From: Actinomycetes bacterium
Lineage (GTDB): Bacteria; Actinomycetota; Acidimicrobiia; Spongiisociales; UBA5794
Assembly: GCA_023336875.1 (NCBI GenBank)
Contig: JAMBLH010000269.1
Coordinates: forward strand, 1 to 21,569
Direction of reading: 5' to 3'
DNA: 21,569 nucleotides
Position numbers and translations under genes: made by a program
The notes under the pieces: generated by a model
Databases searched by the model: none
What the model was told of the DNA's origin: nothing
The model's input: the letters and a program-made list of their open reading frames with translations, nothing else
In this document: positions 14,808 through 21,569 of the stretch, one piece after another
Layout: each line of letters begins with the position of its first letter
Position numbering within the stretch: position 1 is the stretch's first letter

Positions 14808-14820
14808 TTTCGTTTCCCAA
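14791..14820 (+). terminator. Terminator-like hairpin with T-rich tail
   Basis: The 7-bp stem GCGGCCC/GGGCCGC with loop GAA is followed on the plus strand by TTTCGTTT. It has the shape of an intrinsic terminator, but no plus-strand gene ends here. The nearest upstream plus-strand gene ends at 13490. It could shield moxR from antisense read-through of the minus-strand genes or be only part of the repeat cluster. Confidence 0.35.
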
Positions 14821-14873
14821 AGATCGATTCTCCGGTAATGTCATCACGTTGCAAACCCATCAAAGGAGACAGT

Positions 14874-15845
14874 GTGCCGGTCGCACCGGATCGACTCGCC
14901 TGGTTCGGTGATCGCTACCAGGCCATTGCTGGGAACATAGAACAGGTCATCCAGGGTAAACGGCCCTCGATCGAGCTCGTCGTCACGAGCCTTGTCTCGG
15001 AGGGTCACGTGCTCATCGAGGACGTTCCTGGTGTCGGCAAGACGCTTCTGGCCAAATCCCTTGCAAGGTCGATCGACTGCACATTCCAGCGGATTCAGTT
15101 CACACCCGATCTGTTGCCCTCCGACGTAACGGGGGTATCCGTCTGGGATCGTGAAAAGGGTTCCTTCACCTTCCGCGCAGGACCCGTGTTCGCGAACGTC
15201 CTTCTCGGCGACGAGATCAACAGGGCTAGCCCGAAGACCCAGGCAGCACTCCTTGAAGCAATGGAGGAGCGACAAGTCACGGTCGATGGCGAAACCCGAA
15301 TACTCGATGCTCCTTTCATCGTGATTGCGACCCAGAATCCAATCGAGCACGAAGGAACCTACCCACTTCCCGAAGCACAGTTGGATCGATTCATGATGCG
15401 GGTCACAATGGGCTACCCGGATCGTGCCAAGGAACTCGAAATGCTCCAGACCCACGGCGAGCGTTCCAGTTTCGTTGATCTAAAACCTGTTGTTCATGCA
15501 GAAGATGTCGTAGCGATGTCGTCGATTGCCCGTGAGGTTCACGTTGCTGATGTCCTGCGAGGCTACTTGATCGATCTTGCGGATGCCACCAGGACCCATC
15601 CGGACATTCTCCTTGGCGCATCGCCGCGAGCAACACTCTTCCTCCAGCGAGCAGCGCGAACTGTCGCTGCCGCCCATGGACGCGATTATGTGAGTCCAGA
15701 CGACGTAAAGTCGATTCTGACATCGGTGCTCAACCACCGACTCATAATCCGGCCCGAGGCACAGATGAGCGGGGTCACAGTCGACGAGGTCCTCACACAA
15801 GTCGTTGGCTCGGTTCAGGTGCCAGGAACCAGAGACGCACACTGA
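14874..15845 (+). CDS. MoxR-family AAA+ ATPase
   Basis: This is a MoxR-type AAA+ ATPase of 323 aa. It has Walker A GVGKT within EDVPGVGKTLLAKSLA, Walker B LLGDEINRASPKTQAALLEAMEE, and the sensor-1 block IATQNPIEHEGTYPLPEAQLDRF, all characteristic of MoxR. Members act as chaperone-like ATPases with von Willebrand or DUF58 partners, and the next gene is DUF58. The GTG at 14874 has AAAGGAG 5 nt upstream, so I prefer it to the in-frame ATG at 14838, which would put the ribosome site inside the coding region. Its stop shares one base with the DUF58 start. Confidence 0.93.
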   Translation: MPVAPDRLAWFGDRYQAIAGNIEQVIQGKRPSIELVVTSLVSEGHVLIEDVPGVGKTLLAKSLARSIDCTFQRIQFTPDLLPSDVTGVSVWDREKGSFTFRAGPVFANVLLGDEINRASPKTQAALLEAMEERQVTVDGETRILDAPFIVIATQNPIEHEGTYPLPEAQLDRFMMRVTMGYPDRAKELEMLQTHGERSSFVDLKPVVHAEDVVAMSSIAREVHVADVLRGYLIDLADATRTHPDILLGASPRATLFLQRAARTVAAAHGRDYVSPDDVKSILTSVLNHRLIIRPEAQMSGVTVDEVLTQVVGSVQVPGTRDAH

Positions 15846-17029
15846 TGCCGTCCTTCAGAGGTTGGGCAGCAACCGGTGCGGCTGTTGCCCTCTTCGTGCT
15901 GTGGCTCGGATTCGGCGAGGATCTTCTGCTTGCACTCTCGATCTTTCTCCTCACTGCAGTAGCTGGTGGAACTGCCTACGTGCGGCTCTCGAGCCCGAGA
16001 CTTTTGCTCAAGCGATCAATCAACCCGTATCAGCTCCATGATGGAGAGCGAGCGATTGTGGACCTCTCGCTCAAATCGAAACGGAAGGTGTTCCGTGTCC
16101 GAGTGGAGGACCGTGTCCATGGTCTCGGTTCCGCGACGTTCGTGGCTGATCGGGTCGCGGCAGGAGACGCCATGGCAGGGCGCTACGAGGTGCTCTGTCG
16201 GCCGCGGGGTGTATATAGGGTTGGACCCGCTCTCGTCTCGGTAACCGACCCACTCGGATTCGCTGAAGCAACGACAACGTCAGGCTCCATTGACAGGCTC
16301 GTCGTCTATCCCAAGGTGGAGAATCTCCAGGGCGTTCCAACCGGGCGGGGGCAGGACCAGACAATCAGTACGTCGAGAGCGAGTCTCTGGCACACGGGCG
16401 GTGAGGACTTCTTCACTTTGCGCGAATACCAGCAGGGTGATGATCTCAGAAAGGTCCACTGGCCCTCGTCGGCCAGAAGAGACGAGCTCATGATCAAGCA
16501 GCTCGAGATGCCGTGGCAGTCAAGGGCGTTCGTTGTTCTCGATCCCCGAGTCGAACCGCATCGTAGTGCACCGAGCTTTGAGCAAGCCGTCAGGGGTGCT
16601 GCATCGGTGCTGCGGCATCTGTACCGCAACGGCTACACGCCCACTATTTGGTCGGGCACCGGCAGCGGCACGATCGTCGCGAACGCCGAAACATACCGAC
16701 TCGCGATGGAGGAGCTCGCCACAATCGCGCCACGCCCGTCACTCGATCTGCGTCAACTGGTGGGCAGGTTGCGTCGAAGTGGCATGGCTGGCGGAGTCTT
16801 CGTGATGGTCACCGGCAAAGCAGACGAAGCTGATCTCGCTGCTCTCCAACTTCTGAGTCAGGATTTCTACAAAACGGTGGTGCTATCTGTGGAACAAGGG
16901 GAGAATGAGGAAATGGCTGGATTCGCCAGGGCAGGAGCTCTGGTTGTCCGCACAACGCCCGACGGTGTGTGGTCAGAATCATGGCGAAACGCAATGGAGC
17001 ACGGATGGTCTACCGCTTCAGCTGGATAG
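15845..17029 (+). CDS. DUF58 domain protein, membrane-anchored MoxR partner
   Basis: The 394-aa protein has two hydrophobic segments at about 8-23 and 26-45, then a beta-rich region and the DUF58 signature HTGGEDFFTLREYQQGDDLRKVHW followed by SSARRDEL (about 183-215). RGVYRVGPALVSVTDPLGF (121-139) is also typical. The C-terminal part resembles a von Willebrand A-like fold with FVVLDPR. DUF58 proteins occur with MoxR ATPases and transglutaminases, and this gene sits between both. Its exact biochemical role is not established for the family. It starts one base inside the moxR stop and overlaps the next gene by 25 nt. Confidence 0.92.
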   Translation: MPSFRGWAATGAAVALFVLWLGFGEDLLLALSIFLLTAVAGGTAYVRLSSPRLLLKRSINPYQLHDGERAIVDLSLKSKRKVFRVRVEDRVHGLGSATFVADRVAAGDAMAGRYEVLCRPRGVYRVGPALVSVTDPLGFAEATTTSGSIDRLVVYPKVENLQGVPTGRGQDQTISTSRASLWHTGGEDFFTLREYQQGDDLRKVHWPSSARRDELMIKQLEMPWQSRAFVVLDPRVEPHRSAPSFEQAVRGAASVLRHLYRNGYTPTIWSGTGSGTIVANAETYRLAMEELATIAPRPSLDLRQLVGRLRRSGMAGGVFVMVTGKADEADLAALQLLSQDFYKTVVLSVEQGENEEMAGFARAGALVVRTTPDGVWSESWRNAMEHGWSTASAG

Positions 17030-19416
17030 CAGGAATCACGGCGATCGGGCTTGCCTTCTGGCAGCTCTCCTCGCTTCTGCGCGATTCCGTCGTTGGCACA
17101 CCCTGGCAGGTCGCGATCCTCGCCTCAACGCTTCTCGGAGCTGGCATCACCTGGGTTGCGATTGCCTACCGCGCTCCTGCATGGTTGGTGGCAATCGTAA
17201 ATGTGGGGGCATTCGTGCTGCTCGCCGGCCTAATCGTTGCACCCGAGACACTCTTCGCTGTCCTACCCACAGCTGACACATGGCCCGTCGTGTCAGGTGA
17301 ACTCGTCAAGGCATTCGGCATCATCAAGAATGGCGTCGAGCCCGTGACACCGGTTCCCGGCCTCGTGCTTCTCATCTCGTTGTTGTTCTGGACTCTTGGG
17401 TTCCTTCTGACGGCTGGACTACTCAACGACCGACCGTTCGTAGCGCTTCTCACACCCCTGATAGTCGCGGTGCAGTTTGCAATCATCGACCGGAAGCCAA
17501 AGAGTGTCGTACAACTCGCAATGTTCATCCTCGTCGTCGCTTTCGTTCTGATCGCCATCAGAGCAGACGAGCGCGACCGCGGAACAGGGAGATTGCAACG
17601 CGTGAACGCGTCGTCACCGCCGTCGCGCAGGCCAACTCCCGCGATCGGCGTTCTTGTCACGGCAACGGTCGTGTCGGGTCTCGTCGCTGTCGGCTTGATC
17701 GGAACCGCTGTGCCCTCGGACGGATTCGTGACGTGGCGATCGGCTTCTGGCTATTCCGACGGATATTCGGGCAATACGTCATACAACCCATTCGTCGACA
17801 TCAAGGCAGGATTGATCCAGCAGACAGAGACGCCATTGTTCACCGCCAAGGTCGAGGGAATTGACGCGGCGAAGGTTCGGTTCCGAACCGTAACTCTTGA
17901 TACGTACGGCGACGGGAGATGGAGCACCACCCGGATTCACGCCTTCCCGCTCGATGATGATCCGTGGATTGAAGGTGCCCATCGCTATAGAGGAGAGACG
18001 ACGCGGGTCGACGTCGACATCACCATCCAGAATCTCAACCAACCGTGGCTGCCAGCACCCTCCACTCCCTCTGATGCACTGGCCGCATCACAGGGCGACA
18101 CGCTCGCGATGCAGGTACGCAGACTCGACGGTTCTCTCTCCTTTCGCGATTCGTCGTACGAAGGAATGCAGTACACCGTCAGGGCGGACATCCCGACGTA
18201 CACTCCAAGAATCCTCGGCCAACTCGCACGAACCGAATCCGGCGAATTGAGTCCGTTGTTCAAGGCAGCCGAAGAGGCAGGAGAGAGCATTCCCTCGCTC
18301 GGTGAAGTGCCTGAGGTCATCGAGATTCCCAATGCGGATTTCTGGGTCGAGGTTCCCGACGATCTCGGGTCGGGAGTCCGTGCTCTCGCGTTGAGCCGAA
18401 CGACCAACATGGAGACGAACTTCGAAAAGGCGCTCGCCCTCGAACATTTTTTCAGGCTCTCCGGCGACTTCGAATACGACACAGACGTGCCGAACCAATA
18501 CATTACTGGCGATGTCTCGGACTGGCTCACTGACGAGGACAACCCCTATGCCCGCAACGGCTATTGCGAACAATTCGCAACAGCAATGGCCCTGATGGGC
18601 CGCACGATCGGTGTGCCTTCGAGAGTCGTGCTCGGATTCACTCCTGGCGATCCGATCGGTGACAATCTTGTCCAGGTGAGGGATCGGAACGCACATGCCT
18701 GGGTCGAGATGTGGATTCCCGCGTATGGGTGGATGTCCTTCGATCCAACCCCACGGGCCGGCTACGCGGCGCCGACGGCGGACGAGGACCTCGCCGAGAT
18801 CCTGAACTTCAGCCCAGCAGACTACGTGGACCAGATTCCTGAACCGGACCTCGCAACGGCCTCAGGCAGTGGCGGGCCGACCGGCGGGCCGCTTCTGCCT
18901 CGAGAAGAAACCACACCCGGCTTTGCACCATTCGGTGGTATCGCCGATGCCACTTCATCCTGGATCGATCTCCCTCGATGGGTGCCGTGGTTTGTCGGCG
19001 TCGTCATCGTGGTCGGCCTACTTGCTCCTGTGATTCCAGCGTCGAAATGGTGGCGTCGACGTCGACATTTGGCGAGGCTCAGACGGGGCGATATCGGTGC
19101 GGCGTGGGAGGACATCACTGACCGGCTTGCTGACCTCCGAGATCCGGTGAGTCCTTCGGCAACAGCCATGGAGACCGCCGACGCCTACGACGGTGCCTTT
19201 GGCCCTCTCGCGGCGAGCTTCGACGAGTCTCTCTATGGTGAGCGCGAGTCGACAACTGCTGTAATCGATCGGGCAGAGGAAGCACACGCGGAAGCTCTTG
19301 ACTACGTTGCCGGTCGCTACTCGACCAAGGAGCGAACGATCGCTGTCTTCAGACCGACACGCATGCTCGAGAAGTGGTCGTTGATTGTCACCAACAGACG
19401 AAACGGCCGCAGGTAA
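17005..19416 (+). CDS. Multi-pass membrane transglutaminase-like protein (TgpA/DUF3488 type)
   Basis: The 803-aa protein begins with about seven hydrophobic segments (1-225), followed by an extracytoplasmic region with the transglutaminase core. That core contains the Cys in NGYCEQFATAMALMGRTIG (Cys521), the His in NAHAWVEMW (His564) and the Asp in FDPTPR (Asp580), a complete catalytic triad. A Pro/Gly-rich linker leads to one more membrane segment (near WVPWFVGVVIVVGLLAPVIP), then a basic stretch and a cytoplasmic DUF4129-like tail. The natural substrate is unknown. Starts at 16969 (GTG) and 16981 (ATG) are in frame, but ATG 17005 has GGAG 5 nt upstream. Third gene of the MoxR operon. Confidence 0.92.
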   Translation: MVYRFSWIAGITAIGLAFWQLSSLLRDSVVGTPWQVAILASTLLGAGITWVAIAYRAPAWLVAIVNVGAFVLLAGLIVAPETLFAVLPTADTWPVVSGELVKAFGIIKNGVEPVTPVPGLVLLISLLFWTLGFLLTAGLLNDRPFVALLTPLIVAVQFAIIDRKPKSVVQLAMFILVVAFVLIAIRADERDRGTGRLQRVNASSPPSRRPTPAIGVLVTATVVSGLVAVGLIGTAVPSDGFVTWRSASGYSDGYSGNTSYNPFVDIKAGLIQQTETPLFTAKVEGIDAAKVRFRTVTLDTYGDGRWSTTRIHAFPLDDDPWIEGAHRYRGETTRVDVDITIQNLNQPWLPAPSTPSDALAASQGDTLAMQVRRLDGSLSFRDSSYEGMQYTVRADIPTYTPRILGQLARTESGELSPLFKAAEEAGESIPSLGEVPEVIEIPNADFWVEVPDDLGSGVRALALSRTTNMETNFEKALALEHFFRLSGDFEYDTDVPNQYITGDVSDWLTDEDNPYARNGYCEQFATAMALMGRTIGVPSRVVLGFTPGDPIGDNLVQVRDRNAHAWVEMWIPAYGWMSFDPTPRAGYAAPTADEDLAEILNFSPADYVDQIPEPDLATASGSGGPTGGPLLPREETTPGFAPFGGIADATSSWIDLPRWVPWFVGVVIVVGLLAPVIPASKWWRRRRHLARLRRGDIGAAWEDITDRLADLRDPVSPSATAMETADAYDGAFGPLAASFDESLYGERESTTAVIDRAEEAHAEALDYVAGRYSTKERTIAVFRPTRMLEKWSLIVTNRRNGRR

Positions 19417-19447
19417 CTCTCACGCCGGTCGCGTGTCAACCTGAGGC
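19406..19447. terminator. Symmetrical hairpin between convergent genes
   Basis: GCCGCAGGT (19406-19414) pairs with ACCTGAGGC (19439-19447) with one mismatch, and an inner stem CACGC/GCGTG (19421-19425 and 19431-19435) closes a 5-nt loop. The structure spans both stop codons of the transglutaminase and merR genes, whose ends are 19 bp apart. No T-run follows on either strand, so it may act as a weak bidirectional terminator or as a 3'-end stabiliser. Confidence 0.45.
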
Positions 19448-19933
19448 TTGTTCCGACTCTGATGCAACGTCGTCGTTGACGAGCTTGAGCATGTCCCTGA
19501 AACTCGACCGGTCCAACTCGAACTTCGTGACGTCATCCTCGACGTCCTGAGCGATCTCATCGATCCTGACAAAGAAGGCAAGTTGGCCTTGGCGCAGAGC
19601 ATCGAGCAATTCAGTTTCATCGTGTGCAACGGCGAAGATCGACTGGCCGTCCGTCACAAGCTTCACGTCCGCAAGCTGGTCGTCCATGTCCCCCGTTCGG
19701 CGAAGATAATCCCACGCCCTGCGAACGCGTTGAATGGACAGACCATTGTCAAGGAGGCTCTTGACCACACGCAATCCAACGAGGTCGCGAAAACTGTAGA
19801 TGCGGCGGCGCCCGGGGCGACCGTCCGTGGTCTGAATAGAGGGCTCAATCAGCCCGACCTTGTCCCAGTACCGAAGTTGATGTGGTGTACAGGACGTCAA
19901 TCGACACGCCTGTGCGGCTGTAAAACCCTCCAA
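19436..19933 (-). CDS. MerR-family transcriptional regulator, Rv1828-like
   Basis: The 165-aa protein has an N-terminal MerR winged-helix domain: FTAAQACRLTSCTPHQLRYWDKVGLIEPS, then RRRIYSFRDLVGLRVVKSLLDNGLSIQRVRRAWDYL (to about 77). The following segment (KLVTDGQSIFAVAHDETELLDALRQGQLAFFVRIDEI) matches in layout the C-terminal part I know from mycobacterial Rv1828-type regulators, with no metal-binding cysteine cluster. It is shorter than Rv1828. The start is a TTG with AAGGGAG about 8 nt upstream, and no ATG or GTG is available in frame. It lies 103 bp downstream of the DUF3040 gene on the same strand and may be cotranscribed with it. Target genes are unknown. Confidence 0.87.
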   Translation of the reverse strand: MEGFTAAQACRLTSCTPHQLRYWDKVGLIEPSIQTTDGRPGRRRIYSFRDLVGLRVVKSLLDNGLSIQRVRRAWDYLRRTGDMDDQLADVKLVTDGQSIFAVAHDETELLDALRQGQLAFFVRIDEIAQDVEDDVTKFELDRSSFRDMLKLVNDDVASESEQASG

Positions 19934-20036
19934 AACCCGTTCTCCCTTGCGCTCTTCATGCGGGCATCAAGAGGTAGCCCGCTCCAGTCATTTCCGCCTC
20001 GGTGCCCATCCACATCAACCGACGCGGGTTGTAATC

Positions 20037-20378
20037 CTAGCCATCCCTGCGCCACCTATGTTGGAGACGCACGAGCCAGTCGTCGATGGTTCCCGACGTT
20101 GGATAGTTGATCCGCGATGCGCTGGCCGTGAGCGCCATCCAGCCAGCGGACACGACCATGATCAAGAATCCAACTCCCGCAATCGCCCAGGACCGAGGGA
20201 ACGAAATGAACATGACAATCGCACCCACAACGAACACAGCAGCTGCAAGGCGCATCTTCCAGCGTCCCGTCCCCCCGCGAACAGCTTTTGCAACCATATC
20301 GGCAAGCTTGGGATCTTCTTCATAGAGCTGTCGCTCTATTTCGTCGAGGATCTTCTGCTCATTTTCGTCCAGTGGCAT
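20037..20378 (-). CDS. DUF3040 membrane protein
   Basis: This 113-aa protein starts MPLDENEQKILDEIERQLYEEDPKLA, the characteristic DUF3040 opening (usually MPLSEHEQR.LEQIER.L..EDP). Two hydrophobic segments follow, about 42-60 and 64-84, and then a basic C-terminal tail (RLQHRWRR). The family is found almost only in Actinobacteria and has no established function. In mycobacteria a DUF3040 gene lies near mraZ. Here it is about 8 kb from mraZ, beyond the MoxR operon. The open frame extends upstream of 20378, but the conserved N-terminus fixes the start. A TATACT -10 element lies 36 nt upstream. Confidence 0.92.
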   Translation of the reverse strand: MPLDENEQKILDEIERQLYEEDPKLADMVAKAVRGGTGRWKMRLAAAVFVVGAIVMFISFPRSWAIAGVGFLIMVVSAGWMALTASASRINYPTSGTIDDWLVRLQHRWRRDG

Positions 20379-20414
20379 GTCGTTCCCGTAGTCGGCCGGC
20401 GGGTTCTCACCGCC

Positions 20415-20420
20415 AGTATA
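20415..20420 (-). promoter_or_regulatory. Candidate -10 element TATACT for the DUF3040 gene
   Basis: TATACT is a 5/6 match to TATAAT and is placed to give a leader of about 30 nt before the ATG at 20378. No convincing -35 element sits 16-18 nt upstream. Confidence 0.4.
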
Positions 20421-20500
20421 GCCGGGCACACAATTGGGTCGACAGTGAGTTTCAGAAACTTGGCGTACGCCTGTGTGCAGAGAATCGGAGGTCGCGGCGT

Positions 20501-20506
20501 TACTGT
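20501..20506 (+). promoter_or_regulatory. -10 element TACTGT, leaderless promoter of the histidine phosphatase gene
   Basis: TACTGT fits TANNNT and ends 6 nt before the ATG at 20513, so transcription would start at the start codon. The gene lacks a ribosome binding site at usable distance; GGAGGT lies over 20 nt upstream. The geometry is the same as at the 77-aa gene. Confidence 0.4.
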
Positions 20507-20512
20507 TCACCC

Positions 20513-21124
20513 ATGCCACACACCGATCGCATATATCTCGTGCGCCATGGCGAGGTCGCGAATCCCAACCATGTCGTTTACGGCGATTTACCCGGGTTTC
20601 ACCTCTCTCCAACAGGCGTGCAGCAAGTGCATCTCACGGCGGTTCGTCTGGCCGAGGTCGAACTCGATCTGGTTCTTTCGTCTCCCCTCACGAGAGCAGT
20701 GGAGACTGCCACCGCAATAGCGCGCCGTCACACGCTTCAACCGGTGGTCGAAGCCCGATTGACCGAATCGGGCCAGTTCCCCCATTGGACAGGGCACCGA
20801 TGGAATTCGATCCCCGAGACCTTCCCCAACGAGCTGGAGACATACCTGGTCAAGGCACACATCGCGGGAGGCAGCGAGCAACTCGAAGATGTTGCAGAGC
20901 GATATGTGTCTGCAGTCCGCGACGCCATCTCGGAGCACCGAAGTGTTGCGGTTGTCGGCCACCAGGATCCTGTGCAAGCAGCGAGACTCGTCCTCACTGG
21001 TCGTCCTCTGAGCGAGCTGAGACGCGACCCGCCAAGCCATGGCGAGGTGCTGTGTCTCGTCGCATCGACACATGGACCATGGATCGAAGAGTCTCGATGG
21101 TGTCCCGAACCTGCCGCCAATTGA
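20513..21124 (+). CDS. Histidine phosphatase family protein (phosphoglycerate mutase-like)
   Basis: The 203-aa protein has the branch-1 histidine phosphatase signature IYLVRHGEVANP (7-18) with the phospho-accepting His12, SSPLTRAVETA (56-66), the candidate proton donor Glu85 (LTESGQF) and the second catalytic His150 in VVGHQDPVQAARL. All core catalytic residues are therefore present. It lacks cofactor-dependent phosphoglycerate mutase features, so a broad phosphatase is more likely; the substrate cannot be told. The open frame extends upstream, but the conserved N-terminus and the TACTGT element place the start at 20513. It is divergent from the DUF3040 gene. Confidence 0.9.
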   Translation: MPHTDRIYLVRHGEVANPNHVVYGDLPGFHLSPTGVQQVHLTAVRLAEVELDLVLSSPLTRAVETATAIARRHTLQPVVEARLTESGQFPHWTGHRWNSIPETFPNELETYLVKAHIAGGSEQLEDVAERYVSAVRDAISEHRSVAVVGHQDPVQAARLVLTGRPLSELRRDPPSHGEVLCLVASTHGPWIEESRWCPEPAAN

Positions 21125-21171
21125 AGCGCTACACTCCCGAAATCCCCGACAGAGGTCAACGAGGAGCCACC

Positions 21172-21237
21172 TTGGCCAGGCGATCCAACCTTCAGAGCGA
21201 CCGTATGATCCCGAGCGCATCGCACCAGCGCGGCTGA
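21172..21237 (+). other. Possible 21-codon leader frame
   Basis: A TTG preceded by GAGGAG (about 5 nt spacing) opens a 21-codon frame that ends in TGA two codons before the ATG of the next gene, in the same frame. It could be a leader peptide or a mutated N-terminal extension of the membrane protein. The peptide is basic and matches nothing I know. Confidence 0.2.
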
Positions 21238-21243
21238 GCTGCG

Positions 21244-21569
21244 ATGAGCCGACTCCCTATAGCTATTGGCACATCAGCGTTCATCGCGATAACGATGTGC
21301 TGTCTGCTGTTCATAGTCGACAGCGGTTCGATCGCGCGATCATCGGCCGCCATGATCGTCCTCGGCCTGATGGGACTCGCCCTCGCAGGGCTGTCCGGTT
21401 TGATCCTCGTCAGGGCACCGTGGGCACGCTGGCTACTCTCTGCGACGGTCGCCGTTTCTGCCGTGCTCGCCTCAAGTAACCCCTCCGTGCTCCTCTGGCC
21501 AGCCGTGGCTCTGGGAGCACTCGCGATCATCGGTCTGAACGGTCCCTGGCTGACACTGTGGGTGCGCCA
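21244..21569 (+). CDS. Multi-pass membrane protein, 3' end cut by window edge
   Basis: The 108 visible codons are strongly hydrophobic, with about four membrane segments (near residues 6-24, 36-56, 65-78 and 83-98) joined by short loops with Arg and Trp. Codon use and composition resemble the neighbours. No family is recognised from this part. The ATG at 21244 is the first start after an in-frame TGA. No strong ribosome binding site is visible. It follows the histidine phosphatase gene by 119 bp. Confidence 0.6.
   Translation, partial: MSRLPIAIGTSAFIAITMCCLLFIVDSGSIARSSAAMIVLGLMGLALAGLSGLILVRAPWARWLLSATVAVSAVLASSNPSVLLWPAVALGALAIIGLNGPWLTLWVR

Noticed and set aside
14410..14838. 142-codon plus-strand frame across the intergenic region
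   Set aside because: It is antisense to the 77-aa gene and runs through the palindromic repeats. Composition is Arg/Ser-rich shadow type.
20217..20612. Longer DUF3040 frame starting at 20612
   Set aside because: The extra 78 residues lack family similarity and overlap the divergent phosphatase gene; the conserved N-terminus begins at 20378.

Overview
The window looks like chromosome of an actinobacterium. The first half is a complete-order division and cell wall (dcw) cluster. The rest carries families typical of Actinobacteria: a DUF3040 membrane protein, a MoxR/DUF58/transglutaminase operon, and a MerR regulator resembling mycobacterial Rv1828. MurE carries the DNPR signature, so the peptidoglycan is probably of the meso-diaminopimelate type. 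FtsW has the actinobacterial-style ISAGG loop. GC content is moderate by eye. Some small proteins resemble ones I associate with Acidimicrobiia, but that class assignment is inference.

Positions 1-12124, minus strand, read in transcription order: mraZ, rsmH, ftsL, ftsI, murE, murF, mraY, murD, ftsW, murG, murC. murC is cut by the left edge; murB, ftsQ and ftsZ would be expected beyond it. The genes are packed tightly, and five or six junctions are 4-nt ATGA stop/start overlaps. The products make lipid II from UDP-MurNAc (MurC-D-E-F, MraY, MurG) and polymerise and cross-link it at the septum (FtsW, FtsI, FtsL). Upstream of mraZ is a TTGACA-N17-CATAGT promoter overlaid by four 10-bp-phased TGG(G/C) boxes, the expected MraZ autoregulatory operator. 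The one loose junction inside the cluster, mraZ-rsmH, can form a 15-bp RNA stem whose 3' arm ends at the base before the rsmH start codon.

Positions 12125-13490, plus strand: a divergent 237-bp intergenic region with a heptamer tandem repeat, a universal stress protein, and a small serine-recombinase-like protein. The latter has its own promoter and appears to have lost its catalytic residues.

Positions 13522-14658, minus strand: a two-gene unit of a 77-aa unknown protein, probably from a leaderless mRNA, and a 292-aa acidic two-domain unknown. Positions 14659-14873 are a repeat-rich divergent region with a 13-bp inverted repeat, a duplicated GC-rich hairpin unit and a terminator-like structure.

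Positions 14874-19416, plus strand: an overlapping operon of a MoxR AAA+ ATPase, a DUF58 protein and a multi-pass transglutaminase. It ends at a symmetrical hairpin shared with the convergent merR gene. Positions 19436-20378, minus strand: a DUF3040 membrane protein followed by the MerR regulator. Positions 20513-21569, plus strand: a histidine phosphatase and the start of a multi-pass membrane protein cut by the right edge.

I see no tRNA, rRNA, CRISPR array, insertion sequence or prophage gene. No stretch over 300 bases lacks a gene.
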